Assembly (NCBI RefSeq): GCF_039542305.1
Contig: NZ_BAABHW010000001.1
Span: 496,001-560,000, forward strand
DNA: 64,000 bases
Direction: 5' to 3'
Origin: Roseibacterium beibuensis
GTDB lineage: Bacteria > Pseudomonadota > Alphaproteobacteria > Rhodobacterales > Rhodobacteraceae
Shown: positions 62,954 through 64,000 of the stretch, piece by piece
How the letters are laid out: the number at the start of each line of letters is the position of its first letter
Numbering within the stretch: the first letter of the stretch is position 1
Program-made: the position numbers and the translations under genes
Notes under the pieces: model-generated
Databases searched by the model: none
What the model was told of the DNA's origin: nothing
What the model saw: only the letters and a program-made list of their open reading frames with translations

Positions 62954-63835
62954 ATGGCCTATGATCTGACCTCCTTGGCCCTGTTCCGGAGCCTGGCCGA
63001 GTTGGGCAGTATCGCAGCCGCTGCCGCGCGGCACCGGATTGCGCCCTCGGCCGCCAGCCGCCGCATCTCGGAACTGGAAAAGCAGGCTGGGGCCGGCCTG
63101 ATCCAGCGCCACCGGCGTGGTGTTGTCCTGACCGAGGCCGGTCGGCTGATGCTGCGCCATGCCGAGACGCTGGCCGGTCAGGTCGCGCGCATGCAAGCCG
63201 AGTTGGATGATTACGCCGCAGGTCACAAGGGCACGATCCGAATGGCCGCGAACACCTCGGCCATCACGCAATTCCTGCCCGAGGACCTGGCCGAGTTCCT
63301 GATCGCGAACCCCGGCATCAGCATCCAGATGGCGGAAATGGAAAGCGTCGAGATCATCCAGGCGGTGCAATCCGGTGCGGTGGATCTGGGTGTCTTTTCG
63401 GCCTTCACCGATGCGCGCGGGTTGCAGGTGTTGCCCTATCGGCGCGACACGCTGGTGGTCTGTGCGCCGTCGGATCATCCGTTGAGCCAGCGGAAATCCC
63501 TGAGGTTGCGCGATTTCGACGGGCAAAGCGTGGTGGCCTTGCAGCGCCAGAGTTCGCTTCAGGCCCATGTGGACAAGCGTGCGGCGGATCTGGGCATCAC
63601 GATCCGCACCACGGTCGAGGTCAAAAGCTTCGATGGCGTGCGCCGCATGGTGCAAGCGCGGCTGGGGATCGCGATCCTGCCCTTCGGCGCGGTGGAGGCC
63701 TATCTCGGAGACGGAAGCATCGTGATGATCCCGATTGACGAGCCTTGGGCGACGCGCGACCTGATGATCGCGGTGCAAAGCCCCTCGGCCCTGTCGCCGC
63801 AGGCGGAAGCGCTGCTGCGTACCTTGCAGGGCTGA
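62954..63835 (+). CDS. LysR-family transcriptional regulator
   Basis: 293 residues. N-terminal helix-turn-helix (LFRSLAELGSIAAAAARHRI, then APSAASRRISELEKQ), followed by a periplasmic-binding-like effector domain from about residue 90. Starts 18 nt after tctA on the same strand, an unusual arrangement for a LysR gene (often divergent). It probably controls the tct operon and perhaps the divergent CoA-transferase/lyase pair. Confidence 0.9.
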   Translation: MAYDLTSLALFRSLAELGSIAAAAARHRIAPSAASRRISELEKQAGAGLIQRHRRGVVLTEAGRLMLRHAETLAGQVARMQAELDDYAAGHKGTIRMAANTSAITQFLPEDLAEFLIANPGISIQMAEMESVEIIQAVQSGAVDLGVFSAFTDARGLQVLPYRRDTLVVCAPSDHPLSQRKSLRLRDFDGQSVVALQRQSSLQAHVDKRAADLGITIRTTVEVKSFDGVRRMVQARLGIAILPFGAVEAYLGDGSIVMIPIDEPWATRDLMIAVQSPSALSPQAEALLRTLQG

Positions 63836-63839
63836 CGGC

Positions 63840-64000
63840 TTAGCGCTTCCAATAACCCTGCATCAACTCGCTTGCCCAATCCGGTTCCGTCACGCGCCCG
63901 CGCGGGGCGAAGCCCGACATGACGGGCTTTATGTCCAGCACCGGCGTGCCGTTGATCGCATCGAGGCCCGCAACATGCAGGGTCAGGCCGTCGACCTTTA
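63840..64000 (-). CDS. TrmO-like methyltransferase, C-terminal part (cut by window edge)
   Basis: The last 53 codons are visible. HVAGLDAINGTPVLDIKPVM resembles the TrmO/YaeB tRNA (t6A37) methyltransferase motif GLDxLDGTPVLDIKPY; the end is GYWKR. The 5' part lies outside the window. Convergent with the LysR gene, with 4 nt between stops. Confidence 0.65.
   Translation of the reverse strand, partial: KVDGLTLHVAGLDAINGTPVLDIKPVMSGFAPRGRVTEPDWASELMQGYWKR

Overview
This GC-rich window reads as the chromosome of a photosynthetic alphaproteobacterium of the family Rhodobacteraceae. The evidence is an LH2 antenna operon (pucBA with pucC), PpsR-type and FnrL-type operators, and a hydrogenase cluster in the order hupTUV-hypF-hupSLC-hupDFGHJK-hypAB-hupR-hypCDE known from Rhodobacter capsulatus. 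The Mrp antiporter and a putative glucosylglycerol hydrolase would suit a marine or saline habitat, but that is inference. I cannot name the genus.

Layout. 1-1.7 kb: a TAXI-type solute-binding protein and a dienelactone hydrolase. 1.7-3.0 kb: decayed genes (a ferredoxin reductase and a TetR regulator). 3.1-6.0 kb: a leftward puc operon: promoter with two PpsR boxes, pucB, pucA, a stem-loop, pucC, and a last gene for a tandem-repeat protein I do not recognise. 6.0-6.9 kb: mostly empty, with an aminotransferase remnant. 6.9-8.7 kb: cobT-cobS. 9.2-15.2 kb: a complete group 2 Mrp antiporter operon (fused A/B, then C, D, E, F, G). 15.2-18.2 kb: a leftward GbsR/MarR-type regulator with cytochrome bd-type (cyanide-insensitive-like) oxidase genes. 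18.4-19.5 kb: a YeeE/YedE sulfur transporter pair behind an FnrL-like box. 19.8-22.1 kb: a solitary molybdenum hydroxylase large subunit.

22.3-36.2 kb: a glycogen locus. glgP, glgC, glgA, glgX and malQ run rightward, with glgC to malQ overlapping. They meet a leftward glgB plus GH13 hydrolase pair tail to tail. Together they cover ADP-glucose synthesis, chain elongation, branching, phosphorolysis, debranching and maltodextrin disproportionation.

36.4-57.4 kb: a leftward 21 kb membrane-bound uptake [NiFe]-hydrogenase supercluster. It holds the H2-sensing hydrogenase HupUV with kinase HupT and regulator HupR, the structural HupSL with cytochrome b HupC, the assembly factors HupDFGHJK, and the cofactor factors HypABCDEFX. 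HypX suggests CO-ligand synthesis under aerobic conditions. 57.5-64 kb: a CoA-transferase and HMG-CoA-lyase pair, divergent from a tripartite tricarboxylate transporter (tctCBA) with a LysR regulator, and the cut-off end of a TrmO-like gene. No tRNA, rRNA, insertion sequence or CRISPR array was seen.

The least explained part is the puc operon: an LH2 alpha chain with an unusual B850 environment and a long Ala-rich tail, and the terminal repeat protein.
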